Below are positions 54,081-62,394 of a stretch of 64,000 nucleotides of DNA, piece by piece (the stretch's first letter is position 1; every line of letters starts with the position of its first letter). The notes under the pieces are model-generated. The model was not told where the DNA came from. It made no database searches and was given only the letters and a program-made list of their open reading frames with translations. Source of the DNA: JASGCP01 sp965263285 (lineage in GTDB: Bacteria; Bacteroidota; Bacteroidia; Chitinophagales; Chitinophagaceae); the NCBI GenBank assembly GCA_965263285.1, contig CBDHHD010000016.1:1674001-1738000 (forward strand). The letters run 5' to 3'. The position numbers and the translations under genes are program-made.

Positions 54081-55565
54081 TTATACTTTATTAAAATATA
54101 GATTAACTAAATTAGCTACTATTTTACCCGAAATAATACAAGGTGGAATACCTGGACCTGGAACAGTTAATTGCCCCGTATACCATATGTTTTTTACCTT
54201 TTTATTTTGCATAGATGGCTTAAAAATAGCTGTTTGCATTAATGTATTTGCTAACCCATACCCATTTCCTTTATATGCATTATAATCAAGAATAAAATCA
54301 GACACACAATAACTCTTCAGATAATCAATATTTTTTTTAATACTTACCTGTATGTGTTTCTCTAATCGATCTATCATATCATTAAAATACTTTTTTTTGA
54401 TATCTTCATGATCATTTAATCCAACAGCAATAGGCATAAGCATAAAAATATTCTCATGTCCAGCAGGGGCTACTGTAGGATCTGATTTGCTTGTACAACA
54501 AACATAAAACAATGGCTTTTGAGGCCATTGCTTCGTTTTATAAATATCTATAGAATGTGTATATAAATCATTTTCAAAAAACAAAGTATGGTGCTGCATA
54601 TGATCTATTTTTTTATTAATGCCTATATAATATATTAAACAAGAAGGAGCAAAAGTTTTATGCTCCCAATATGCATGTGAATAATTTCTATACCTTTTAT
54701 CTAATAATCTGGTTTCTACATGATGATAATCTGCAGCGGCAATTAATGCATCGCATTCTATACAAGAATCTTTTGTATCAATAGAAATCACTCTGTTATT
54801 TTTAATATTAATTTTTTGGATAGCATTATTGGTATGTATATGCACTCCCCATTGCTTATTAATAGAAGCCATTGCATCAATTAATTTTGAAAAACCTCCC
54901 ATAGGATAAAATGTACCTAATTTTAATCCTGCATAATTTATTAGGCTATATAGCGCAGGTGTTTCTTGTGGCATGGCGCCTAAAAATAAAATTGGAAATT
55001 CCATTAAAGCAATAAGAGTAGGGTGTTTAAAATATTGTTTTATATAAGAAGAAAATGATTTAAAAACTTGTAAACGAAAAATATTTTTAATCACTAAAGG
55101 ATCAACAAACTCAATCCATGATAAACAAGGTTTATGCATTAAACTTTGTAATGCAATCGTGTACTTTTTTTGAGCTAATTGCATCATTTTTTTTAATAGC
55201 ACACTGCTACCTGTTTCAATAGATTCAAATAATAAACAAAGGTCTTCAAAATGAGCAGGAATTTTTATGGTTTGATGATTATCTAATACCATTTCAAAAG
55301 CAGGGTCTAATTGTCGCAATGTATAAAAATCACTAGTAGCATAGTTAAAATCAGAAAAATAATTTTCAAAAACATCAGGCATCCAATACCAACTTGGTCC
55401 CATGTCAAAAGTATACCCGTTATGAGTAGTAAACTTACGAGAACGCCCCCCTATGGTTTCATTTTTTTCAAATAGATGAACTTCATAGCCCTTTTTGGCA
55501 AGATATGAGGCTGCACTTAATCCCGCAAAGCCGGCTCCTATAACACATATTTTATATCGACTCAT
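54081..55565 (-). CDS. crtI: Phytoene desaturase CrtI
   Basis: A 494-residue FAD-dependent desaturase converting phytoene to lycopene in four steps. N-terminal dinucleotide loop CVIGAGFAGLSAASYLAKK (7-25), then GGRSRKFTTHNGYTFDMGP near 39-57, and the C-terminal CrtI signature WYTGQLTVPGPGIPPCIISG near 459-478. It overlaps the regulator by 4 bp (stop-start overlap). Confidence 0.93.
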   Translation of the reverse strand: MSRYKICVIGAGFAGLSAASYLAKKGYEVHLFEKNETIGGRSRKFTTHNGYTFDMGPSWYWMPDVFENYFSDFNYATSDFYTLRQLDPAFEMVLDNHQTIKIPAHFEDLCLLFESIETGSSVLLKKMMQLAQKKYTIALQSLMHKPCLSWIEFVDPLVIKNIFRLQVFKSFSSYIKQYFKHPTLIALMEFPILFLGAMPQETPALYSLINYAGLKLGTFYPMGGFSKLIDAMASINKQWGVHIHTNNAIQKINIKNNRVISIDTKDSCIECDALIAAADYHHVETRLLDKRYRNYSHAYWEHKTFAPSCLIYYIGINKKIDHMQHHTLFFENDLYTHSIDIYKTKQWPQKPLFYVCCTSKSDPTVAPAGHENIFMLMPIAVGLNDHEDIKKKYFNDMIDRLEKHIQVSIKKNIDYLKSYCVSDFILDYNAYKGNGYGLANTLMQTAIFKPSMQNKKVKNIWYTGQLTVPGPGIPPCIISGKIVANLVNLYFNKV

Positions 55566-56431
55566 ATACTTGAATGAAAAGAATGTAAAGTTGAGTAAAA
55601 ACGCATGGTAGGAGACAGGGTTATTTGTTTTAATATATCTTCATTGCCAATAATATACATATATATATGATGATTTTTTTTTATATATTTTTTTAATTCA
55701 ATATTCCATTGTTTTAGATAAACCGTTTGTACTAAAAAACATAACATATGTAGACGACCCTTTAATTTCGATATATTGTCTAAACAATCAAATGATACAT
55801 TCGCACCTAAATAATAAACCATATATCCTTTTTGTTTTAACAAATAATAAGTCATTAATAATCCTATCTCATGATATTCATTTGCAGGTAAAAATAATAC
55901 CCAAGGATATTCTGTATTAGTAGGTGTAGGTAAATTGTAAATGGCATTTAAGATATTAGAACGAATAAGATGACTTATAAAATGCTCTTGAATAGCAGGA
56001 ATTTTTTCATTTAACCATAATAGACCTATCTTGTGAAGCATAGGATATATAACCTGTAAATAAGTATTTAAAAATCCAAATTTATTAACAGATTTATTAT
56101 ATATATCTTGAAATGACTCTTCCTGTAAAAACATACCTGCCTCTAATAGTTGATTACTATAGCATGTAAAATTGTTTTTTTCATCATTTAAAAATTGATC
56201 ATTTATTTTTAATAACTGCCGTTGAGACATATTACAAATGGTGGAAATCTTATAGTTAACTTTTAATAAATTTACAATATTTAATAATTTTTTTAATTGC
56301 TCATGGTCATAATAACGCACATTACCCCTGCTTCGATTAGGTTTAAGTGCCTGATATCTTTTTTCCCACATACGAATGGTATGTGATTTAATTCCCGAAT
56401 ATTGTGATAACTGTTGAATAGTAAAACGCAC
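55562..56431 (-). CDS. CarH-like MerR regulator, B12-dependent photoreceptor candidate
   Basis: A 289-residue MerR-type repressor. The N-terminal winged helix-turn-helix (2-70) has HTIRMWEKRYQALKPNRS. The B12-binding region has the CarH cap motif W139-x9-E149-H150 and the E-x-H-x-x-G motif E185-H187-G190 (NEYHEIG), where His187 would ligate cobalt. In CarH, adenosylcobalamin lets the protein repress crt genes in the dark and light releases it. The operator would be near 56432-56460. All sensor residues are present, so light control is likely, though inferred. It is the first gene of the operon, so it would also regulate itself. Confidence 0.85.
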   Translation of the reverse strand: MRFTIQQLSQYSGIKSHTIRMWEKRYQALKPNRSRGNVRYYDHEQLKKLLNIVNLLKVNYKISTICNMSQRQLLKINDQFLNDEKNNFTCYSNQLLEAGMFLQEESFQDIYNKSVNKFGFLNTYLQVIYPMLHKIGLLWLNEKIPAIQEHFISHLIRSNILNAIYNLPTPTNTEYPWVLFLPANEYHEIGLLMTYYLLKQKGYMVYYLGANVSFDCLDNISKLKGRLHMLCFLVQTVYLKQWNIELKKYIKKNHHIYMYIIGNEDILKQITLSPTMRFYSTLHSFHSSI

Positions 56432-56432
56432 T

Positions 56433-56470
56433 ATCTTTGTTTAACTTTTTACAAAAATAATTAAACAAAA
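56433..56470. promoter_or_regulatory. Crt promoter and probable CarH operator
   Basis: Minus-strand TATTTTTG (56452-56459) lies 20 bp before the regulator start. Around it are short inverted or repeated words: GTTTAACTTTTTACAAAAAT and ATTAAAC, as expected for a MerR-type operator overlapping the promoter. The exact operator is not established. Confidence 0.4.
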
Positions 56471-56477
56471 TGAAAAA

Positions 56478-56574
56478 CTATATAAAAAAAGATATAGCCG
56501 AATATTAACATGTACCTAAGTAGTTATAAAAATATATTATCTTTGCGGTTGATTATTAAATAAGTCGTTATACC
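56478..56574 (+). repeat. Decayed element ends between the crt operon and the oxidoreductase gene
   Basis: AAAAAAAGATATAGCCG (relaxed end, 56485-56501), TACCTAAGTAGTTATAA, and AAGTCGTTATACC (56562-56574), the last 13 bp of the alternative terminus seen at copies D and H. This shows the alternative terminus was once more widespread. Confidence 0.45.
56538..56545 (+). promoter_or_regulatory. Bacteroidota -7 element upstream of the oxidoreductase
   Basis: TATCTTTG, 71 bp before the ATG at 56617. Confidence 0.45.
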
Positions 56575-56616
56575 ATTAGTTTTGTAACGCAATATTCACC
56601 AAAATATATAATTATA

Positions 56617-57615
56617 ATGACAACCAAAGTATTTATTCTTAACCAACGACCTATTGGCGCTCCTACTCTTAAAGATTTTAAACTCATTATAGAAGAAGTA
56701 CCTTCGTTAGATTCAGGCTATATTTTACTAAAAACAAGGTATATTTCAGTAGACCCTTATTTACGAGGCAGGATGAATGCCCACAAATCATATATTGCTC
56801 CCTTTGAATTACAACAACCTATACAATCTAGTATTGTTGCAGAGGTAATAGAAAGCAATAATCCTACTTTTCAAATAGGTAATATGGTTGTAGGTATATT
56901 ACCTTGGAAAGAATATAATATATCAAATGCAACCAATATCACTAAAATAAATACAACCACCATTTCACCTTCTGCATATTTAGGCATATTAGGCATGCCT
57001 GGACTCACTGCCTACATAGGACTCATAGAAATTGGTCAGCCTAAAGCAGGAGAAACGATTGTTGTTTCAGGAGCAGCGGGTGCTGTAGGAACTATTGTTG
57101 GGCAAATAGGTAAAATACTTAATTGCCATGTAGTAGGCATTGCGGGGAGTGATGAAAAAGTGAATCTTTTAACTTCTATGTTTAAATTTGATCATGCGAT
57201 TAACTATCAAAAAGAAAAGAACATCACAATGGCTCTTGAGACATATTGCCCTAAAGGAGTAGATGTTTATTTTGATAATGTAGGTGGAACGGTATCGGAT
57301 GCAGTTTTGCCTTGTATGAATAAACATGCACGCATTCCTATTTGTGGTGCTATCTCACTTTATAATGAAACAAACCTACCTATAGGACCTCGTGTTCAAC
57401 CAATTTTACTCACCAAAAGCGCCACTATGCGAGGTTTTATTATAAGTGATTTTAAAGATACATTCCCCACAGCTATTAAACAATTATTACAATGGATTGA
57501 CCATGGATCTCTTATATATACAGAAACTGTCATAGACGGTTTTGAACAAGCGCCCCAAGCATTTATAGAACTATTCGAAGGAAAAAATAAAGGTAAGATG
57601 ATTGTTAAAGTATAA
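56617..57615 (+). CDS. MDR-family NADPH-dependent oxidoreductase
   Basis: A 332-residue zinc-free medium-chain dehydrogenase/reductase of the prostaglandin reductase / leukotriene B4 dehydrogenase type (CurA-like). Seen: SVDPYLRGRMN near 43-53, GMPGLTAYIGLIEIGQPKAG (126-145), the NADPH loop VVSGAAGAVGTIVGQIGK near 149-166, and VDVYFDNVGGTVSD. The family reduces alpha,beta-unsaturated carbonyls. It is likely co-transcribed with the next gene (31-bp gap), which has no obvious functional link. Confidence 0.85.
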   Translation: MTTKVFILNQRPIGAPTLKDFKLIIEEVPSLDSGYILLKTRYISVDPYLRGRMNAHKSYIAPFELQQPIQSSIVAEVIESNNPTFQIGNMVVGILPWKEYNISNATNITKINTTTISPSAYLGILGMPGLTAYIGLIEIGQPKAGETIVVSGAAGAVGTIVGQIGKILNCHVVGIAGSDEKVNLLTSMFKFDHAINYQKEKNITMALETYCPKGVDVYFDNVGGTVSDAVLPCMNKHARIPICGAISLYNETNLPIGPRVQPILLTKSATMRGFIISDFKDTFPTAIKQLLQWIDHGSLIYTETVIDGFEQAPQAFIELFEGKNKGKMIVKV

Positions 57616-57646
57616 ACTTTATAAAATATCTATTTGTACATAACTT

Positions 57647-58882
57647 ATGTTCCGTATTGCTTTTATTTTTGCTTGGCGTTATATATGGTATAAGAAAAAC
57701 ATTAGTACAATTACTATTATTCTTTGGATTAGCGTAGTGGCTATTTGCATTGGTACTGCCGCACTTATTATTATCATGAGTGTATTTAATGGATTTGAAA
57801 TACTATTAAAAAGCCTTTATCATGATTTTTATTCAGATATTAAAATCACTTCTACCACAAGCAATTACTTCCCCATTACAGAAAAAATGCGAACCGATAT
57901 TCGTCATATTCAATATGTTGTAGGAATAAGTAGTACAATTGAAACAAAAGGCATGTTATCGTCCAATAAATATCAAAATATTGTGAATGTAAATGGAGTT
58001 GATTCAAACTATTTACAAATAAATCACATTAATGTACATATTGAGAATGGGACATACGACTTGGGTAGTGTAAACAACCCTAATATATTAATGGGCATAG
58101 GCATTGCCAGCACCTTAGGAGTAAATGTAGACAATCACTTATCTACCCCCCTTACCTTATACCTACCTAATAGAGTAAGCACCTCTAATATAAACATGGA
58201 AAATGCTTTTGTATCTTATTTAGTAACTCCTTCAGGCCTTTTTGCTATTCAACAAGATTTAGATAATAGCCTTGTATTTACCAATGTATCATTCTTACAA
58301 TATATGCTTTCACTCCCTTCTAACTATTGTAATACCATACATATAAAAGCAAATGAAGAAAAAAATATCATATTTATAAAAAAACAACTACAACATATAC
58401 TAGGTTCAGGGTTTCAAGTAATAGATAGGTACGAGCAAAATCCTGATATATATAGAGTTATTACATCTGAAAGGTGGAGTATTTATATTATTCTTTGCTT
58501 CATCATGGTGCTTTCAAGCTTTACCCTAATAGGATCGCTCACTATTCTCATATTAGAAAAAGAAAAAGACATTGCCATCCTTCGATCTTTAGGCGCCAGC
58601 TTTGGTTTAATTAGAGCTATTTTTCTATGTCAGGGACTATGCCTATCTATTCTTGGGTGTGTTATAGGAATGGTCATAGGTGGGCTTGTTTGTTTTCTAC
58701 AAATATACTTTCATTTAATTCCCCTCTCTGGTAATTCTTTTATTATTAGTTATTATCCTGTTGCTCTCCATATATTCGATTTTATCAATGTGCTGGTTAC
58801 TGTTATCGTTATTAGTATATTTGCTATTCTTATTCCTCTACAAAAAATAAAATACAATATGCTATCGCTTAAAAGTTCGTAA
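57647..58882 (+). CDS. LolC/LolE-type ABC transporter permease
   Basis: A 411-residue permease with the FtsX/MacB fold: a first helix at about 20-45 (IILWISVVAICIGTAALIIIMS...FNGF), a large periplasmic domain to about 275, and three C-terminal helices with KEKDIAILRSLGASFGLIRAIF near 304-325. This matches lipoprotein-release permeases (LolC/E), which hand lipoproteins from the inner membrane to LolA. The ATPase gene (LolD) is not adjacent. An element lies just downstream. Confidence 0.85.
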   Translation: MFRIAFIFAWRYIWYKKNISTITIILWISVVAICIGTAALIIIMSVFNGFEILLKSLYHDFYSDIKITSTTSNYFPITEKMRTDIRHIQYVVGISSTIETKGMLSSNKYQNIVNVNGVDSNYLQINHINVHIENGTYDLGSVNNPNILMGIGIASTLGVNVDNHLSTPLTLYLPNRVSTSNINMENAFVSYLVTPSGLFAIQQDLDNSLVFTNVSFLQYMLSLPSNYCNTIHIKANEEKNIIFIKKQLQHILGSGFQVIDRYEQNPDIYRVITSERWSIYIILCFIMVLSSFTLIGSLTILILEKEKDIAILRSLGASFGLIRAIFLCQGLCLSILGCVIGMVIGGLVCFLQIYFHLIPLSGNSFIISYYPVALHIFDFINVLVTVIVISIFAILIPLQKIKYNMLSLKSS

Positions 58883-58954
58883 TTTTTTTTAAATTTGACA
58901 AAAGCTAATATACATATTACTAATTTCAACGAAAAGTTAAATGTACGATTATAT

Positions 58955-59394
58955 GGCTATATCTTTTTTTGAGGTGCTGAGGAGGTATTTGTGTTTTTTG
59001 TAATTACTCAGGTATAGGTTCATCATTTATTTTTTATATCCTTTTCTTTCTTTTGTCTTGATACAAAAGAAAGAAACAAAGAAAAAATCAAGCCTGCAGA
59101 TAAAGAGCTACAAAACTACGGCTCGCTACGCTAGCGAGAATGAATGGGAGGCGGTTAGGTATGAATCGTTATGATGAGCTTATCCGTAGTGATCTTTTAT
59201 GTACATACTTTATGCTCATCATAACGATTCATATATAAAAATTCCTGCCTCCACATTCTCGCTGGTCGCTTCGCTCACCTCGTTTTGTAACGCTCTTTAT
59301 CTGAGGGCAGTCCTCATCAGACATTTTCTATTATTTCCATGTTTATATTTATTTAATAATCCATGCTTCCAGCACCTCAGAAAAAGATGTAGCC
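58955..59394 (-). repeat. Foldback MITE-like element, copy I (full length)
   Basis: 440 bp, inverted. Ends GGCTATATCTTTTTTTGAGG and ...CACCTCAGAAAAAGATGTAGCC. Full internal structure with the 17-bp central repeat and the TTTCTTTCTTTTGT hairpin. Flanks GATTATAT and GAATCTTT agree at 5 of 8 positions, too weak to call a duplication. Confidence 0.85.
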
Positions 59395-59472
59395 GAATCT
59401 TTCTTATTTCATGTGCTAATGAAAAAATATAATATAGTAAGACAAATATTGTTTAAACTCATCTCTTTTATA

Positions 59473-59480
59473 TAATTTTG
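59473..59480 (+). promoter_or_regulatory. Bacteroidota -7 element upstream of the KdnB-like gene
   Basis: TAATTTTG, 24 bp before the ATG at 59505. Confidence 0.45.
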
Positions 59481-59504
59481 CATTTAAACTATTAAAATAA
59501 TTAC

Positions 59505-60581
59505 ATGCAATACAGGAATTTTAAAATGGTTGACTTTGTAGTATATGGGAAAGGATGTTTTAGCCAATTAGATGAGATACTAACACCTCATAGAAAAGGT
59601 ACTGATCCTATGATATTTATTGTAGATCATTTCTTTAAACAGCATAATTTATTACAGCAAATACCACTTCATAAAGAAGATCAAATTATTTTTGCTGATG
59701 TAACACACGAACCTAAAACAACACAAATAGATCAAATAGCTACGCAATTAAAGCAACAATATAGAACAGTGAGTGGGATTATTGGTATAGGGGGAGGGTC
59801 TACCATGGATATTGCCAAAGCAGTGTCTTTAATGATGACTAATCCCGGTTCTGCAGCCGACTATCAAGGTTGGGATTTAGTAAAGTTTCCAGGTGTGTAT
59901 AAAGTGGGCATTCCTACATTAAGTGGCACAGGAGCAGAAGTAAGTAGAACCACTGTGTTGTCTGGTCCAACGAGAAAATTAGGTATGAATAGCGATTTTA
60001 CACCATTTAATCAAATTGTTCTCGATCCGTTACTCATTAAAGAGGTGCCTCATGATCAATGTTTTTATACAGGGATGGATTGTTATATACATTGTATTGA
60101 GAGCTTAAATGGCACTTATCTCAATGAGTTTAGTAAGAGTTATGGTGAAAAAGCATTAGAATTATGCAGAAAAGTGTTTCTACGAAATAATGCTCCTTGG
60201 GATGACTATTGCAATGAACAATTAATGATGGCTTCGTATGCAGGCGGAATGAGTATTGCGTATAGTCAAGTGGGGGTAGCCCATGCTGTAAGTTATGGCT
60301 TAGGTTTTGTATTAGGAGTTAAGCATGGAGTTGGCAATTGTATTGTAATGAATTATCTAGATGAATATTACCCTGCAGCAGTAATAGAATTTAAAAAAAT
60401 GCTAAAGGAAAATAATATTAGTTTGCCTACAGGTATTTGTGCTAATATTTCTGATGAACAAATGAATGCAATGATCAGGGTGTCATTATCTATGAAGCCA
60501 TTATGGGAAAATGCTTTAGGAAAAGATTGGGAGAAAAAAATGACTGCAGATAAATTGCGTATATTATATCAAAAGCTGTAA
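59505..60581 (+). CDS. Iron-containing alcohol dehydrogenase, KdnB-like (Kdo 8-oxidase)
   Basis: A 358-residue group III metal-dependent alcohol dehydrogenase. NAD loop GIIGIGGGSTMDIAKAV near 88-104; PTLSGTGAEVSRTTVLSGP near 144-162; TGMDCYIHCIESLNGTYLN near 191-209; metal ligands among DCYIH, VAHAVSYG and VKHGVGN. The close match of the GTGAEVSRTT and DCYIHCIESLNGTYLN blocks to 3-deoxy-D-manno-octulosonate 8-oxidase (KdnB) suggests it makes the 8-oxo-Kdo precursor of 8-amino-Kdo in lipopolysaccharide. Support: it is followed at once by an LPS-type glycosyltransferase. The KdnA aminotransferase is not in the window. KdnB by recall, not by search. Confidence 0.7.
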   Translation: MQYRNFKMVDFVVYGKGCFSQLDEILTPHRKGTDPMIFIVDHFFKQHNLLQQIPLHKEDQIIFADVTHEPKTTQIDQIATQLKQQYRTVSGIIGIGGGSTMDIAKAVSLMMTNPGSAADYQGWDLVKFPGVYKVGIPTLSGTGAEVSRTTVLSGPTRKLGMNSDFTPFNQIVLDPLLIKEVPHDQCFYTGMDCYIHCIESLNGTYLNEFSKSYGEKALELCRKVFLRNNAPWDDYCNEQLMMASYAGGMSIAYSQVGVAHAVSYGLGFVLGVKHGVGNCIVMNYLDEYYPAAVIEFKKMLKENNISLPTGICANISDEQMNAMIRVSLSMKPLWENALGKDWEKKMTADKLRILYQKL

Positions 60582-61580
60582 ATGCTCACTATGCAAAAAG
60601 TATTGATCATACAAACTGCTTTTATTGGCGATGTTGTATTGTCTACTGCTATGCTTGAAAAAATTCATTCTACTCATCCCCATATACAGCTTGATATATT
60701 AGTGAGAAAAGGCAATGAGTCTTTATTTGTTGCACATCCATATATACGAGAAGTGTTAATATGGGATAAAAAAACAAATAAATATAATCATCTGTGGGAG
60801 TTATTAAAAAATATTAGAGGGAAAAAATATGATATAGTAGTTACAGCACAGAGATTTGCCGCTACTGGATTCTTAACTGCTTTTTCAAAAGCTAAACAAA
60901 GAGTAGGCTTTAGATCTAATCCATTTAGTTTTTTTTTTACAAAACGCTTGGTACACACGGTAGGAAATAAAAAGGGGATACCCATACATGAGATTGATAG
61001 AAATCAATTGTTGATTGCTTTTTTTACAGATGATATTCCTTTTTTGCCTAAATTATATCCTTCTCAAAAAGATGTAGAACAGATAAAAATATATCAATGT
61101 AAGCCGTATTATTGTATTGCTCCTGCATCTGTTTTTTTTACTAAGCAATTACCAATGACAAAATGGGTAGAACTTATTCAACAACTACGCCAAGATTGGA
61201 CTGTTTATTTGATAGGAGCGCATAGTGATATATCGTTGTGTATACAGTTAAAAGCAATGTCTTCTCATCAGGATGTTCAGATATTAGCAGGCAAATTGAA
61301 TTTCTTAGAAAGTGCTGCATTGATGCGTGATGCGGAAATGAATTATACAAATGATTCAGCCCCCATGCATATAGCGTCAGCTATGAATGCGCCTATTACA
61401 GCTATCTTCTGCTCTACTGTGCCCTTGTTTGGATTTGGTCCATTAAGTATTAAGAAACATATTATAGAATGTCAACAGCCATTGCCTTGTAGACCTTGTA
61501 ATTTACATGGGAAAAAGAAATGTCCTAAAAAACATTTTGCTTGTGCGTATCATATTCGCTTTGATAAAAATAACATGTAA
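60582..61580 (+). CDS. Glycosyltransferase family 9 (heptosyltransferase-like)
   Basis: A 332-residue GT9 enzyme. KVLIIQTAFIGDVVLSTAML near residues 5-24 is the family N-terminal loop; the nucleotide-sugar region has MNYTNDSAPMHIASAMNAPI near 254-273; a Cys-rich end CRPCNLHGKKKCPKKHFAC occurs in many GT9 proteins. Family role: adding heptose or related sugars to the LPS inner core. The start (60582, or 60591) immediately follows the KdnB-like stop. Confidence 0.88.
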   Translation: MLTMQKVLIIQTAFIGDVVLSTAMLEKIHSTHPHIQLDILVRKGNESLFVAHPYIREVLIWDKKTNKYNHLWELLKNIRGKKYDIVVTAQRFAATGFLTAFSKAKQRVGFRSNPFSFFFTKRLVHTVGNKKGIPIHEIDRNQLLIAFFTDDIPFLPKLYPSQKDVEQIKIYQCKPYYCIAPASVFFTKQLPMTKWVELIQQLRQDWTVYLIGAHSDISLCIQLKAMSSHQDVQILAGKLNFLESAALMRDAEMNYTNDSAPMHIASAMNAPITAIFCSTVPLFGFGPLSIKKHIIECQQPLPCRPCNLHGKKKCPKKHFACAYHIRFDKNNM

Positions 61581-61610
61581 TTAAATGCTATCAACTAATG
61601 TATATTTTAT

Positions 61611-61618
61611 TACATTTG
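61611..61618 (+). promoter_or_regulatory. Bacteroidota -7 element for tRNA-Arg
   Basis: TACATTTG (TAnnTTTG) 23 bp before the tRNA 5' end. Confidence 0.45.
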
Positions 61619-61641
61619 CATTTGTTGTTCTAATCCCATTA

Positions 61642-61715
61642 GGCCTCGTAGCTCAATTGAATAGAGCATCTGACTACGGATCAGAAGGTTTCAGGTTTGA
61701 ATCCTGACGAGGTCA
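61642..61715 (+). tRNA. tRNA-Arg (anticodon ACG)
   Basis: 74-nt cloverleaf. The anticodon arm CTGACTACGGATCAG gives ACG (wobble A edited to inosine in bacteria, needing TadA). Acceptor GGCCTCG pairs with CGAGGTC, one G-T; T-loop TTTGAAT (T54 kept, T-loop T55 kept). Discriminator A; CCA not encoded. Confidence 0.95.
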
Positions 61716-61895
61716 CTTGTATTCTTTTAATTGTTTCTAGATAGTGTATTTATCTGATTTTGATGTACACATCGTGTTAGAGATGCATGCTGTTTATATC
61801 TATTACGATCTTTTGACATGATTATACCTTTGTTTATTGCTTTGACACAAAAGAAATAAATAAAGATATAAGAAAATAAATTATTAATTGTATTG

Positions 61896-62336
61896 GGCTA
61901 TGCCTTTTTTGAGGTGCTGGAAGTATGGATTATTACATATATATAAACATGGAAATAATAGGAAATGTCTGATGAGGACTGCCCTCAGATAAAGAGCGTT
62001 ACAAAACGAGGTGAGCGAAGCGACCAGCGAGAATGTGGAGGCGGGAATTTTTATATATGAATCGTTATGATGAGCATAAAGTATGTACATAAAAGATACC
62101 TATGGATAAGCTCATCATAACGATTCATACCTAACCGCCTCCCATTCATTCTCGTTAGCGTAGCGAGCCGTAGTTTTGTAGTTCTTTATCTGCAGGCTTG
62201 ATTTTTTCTTTGTTTCTTTCTTTTGTATCAAGACAAAAGAAAGAAAAGGATATAAAAAATAAATGATGAACCTATACCTGAGTAATTACAAAAAACACAA
62301 ATACCTCCCCCCAGCACCTCAAAAAAAGAAGTAGCC
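61896..62336 (+). repeat. Foldback MITE-like element, copy J (full length)
   Basis: 441 bp with ends GGCTATGCCTTTTTTGAGGT and ...CACCTCAAAAAAAGAAGTAGCC. Complete internal palindrome and hairpin. The 8-bp flanks TTGTATTG and CTGTACTG agree at 6 of 8 positions. The 180 bp between tRNA-Arg and this copy hold older element scraps only. Confidence 0.85.
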
Positions 62337-62394
62337 CTGTACTGATTAGTTTACAGAAATGATAATAAATAATCAAAAATTAATAACAATTTTT

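Noticed and set aside
59199..59432. Conserved 60-70 residue open frame beginning MYILYAHHNDSYIK, also at 61884-62090, 18650-18940 and in part at 44109-44291
   Set aside because: It lies wholly inside copies of the foldback element and is conserved only because the DNA is; it crosses palindrome arms and has no coding-like substitution pattern or ribosome site.
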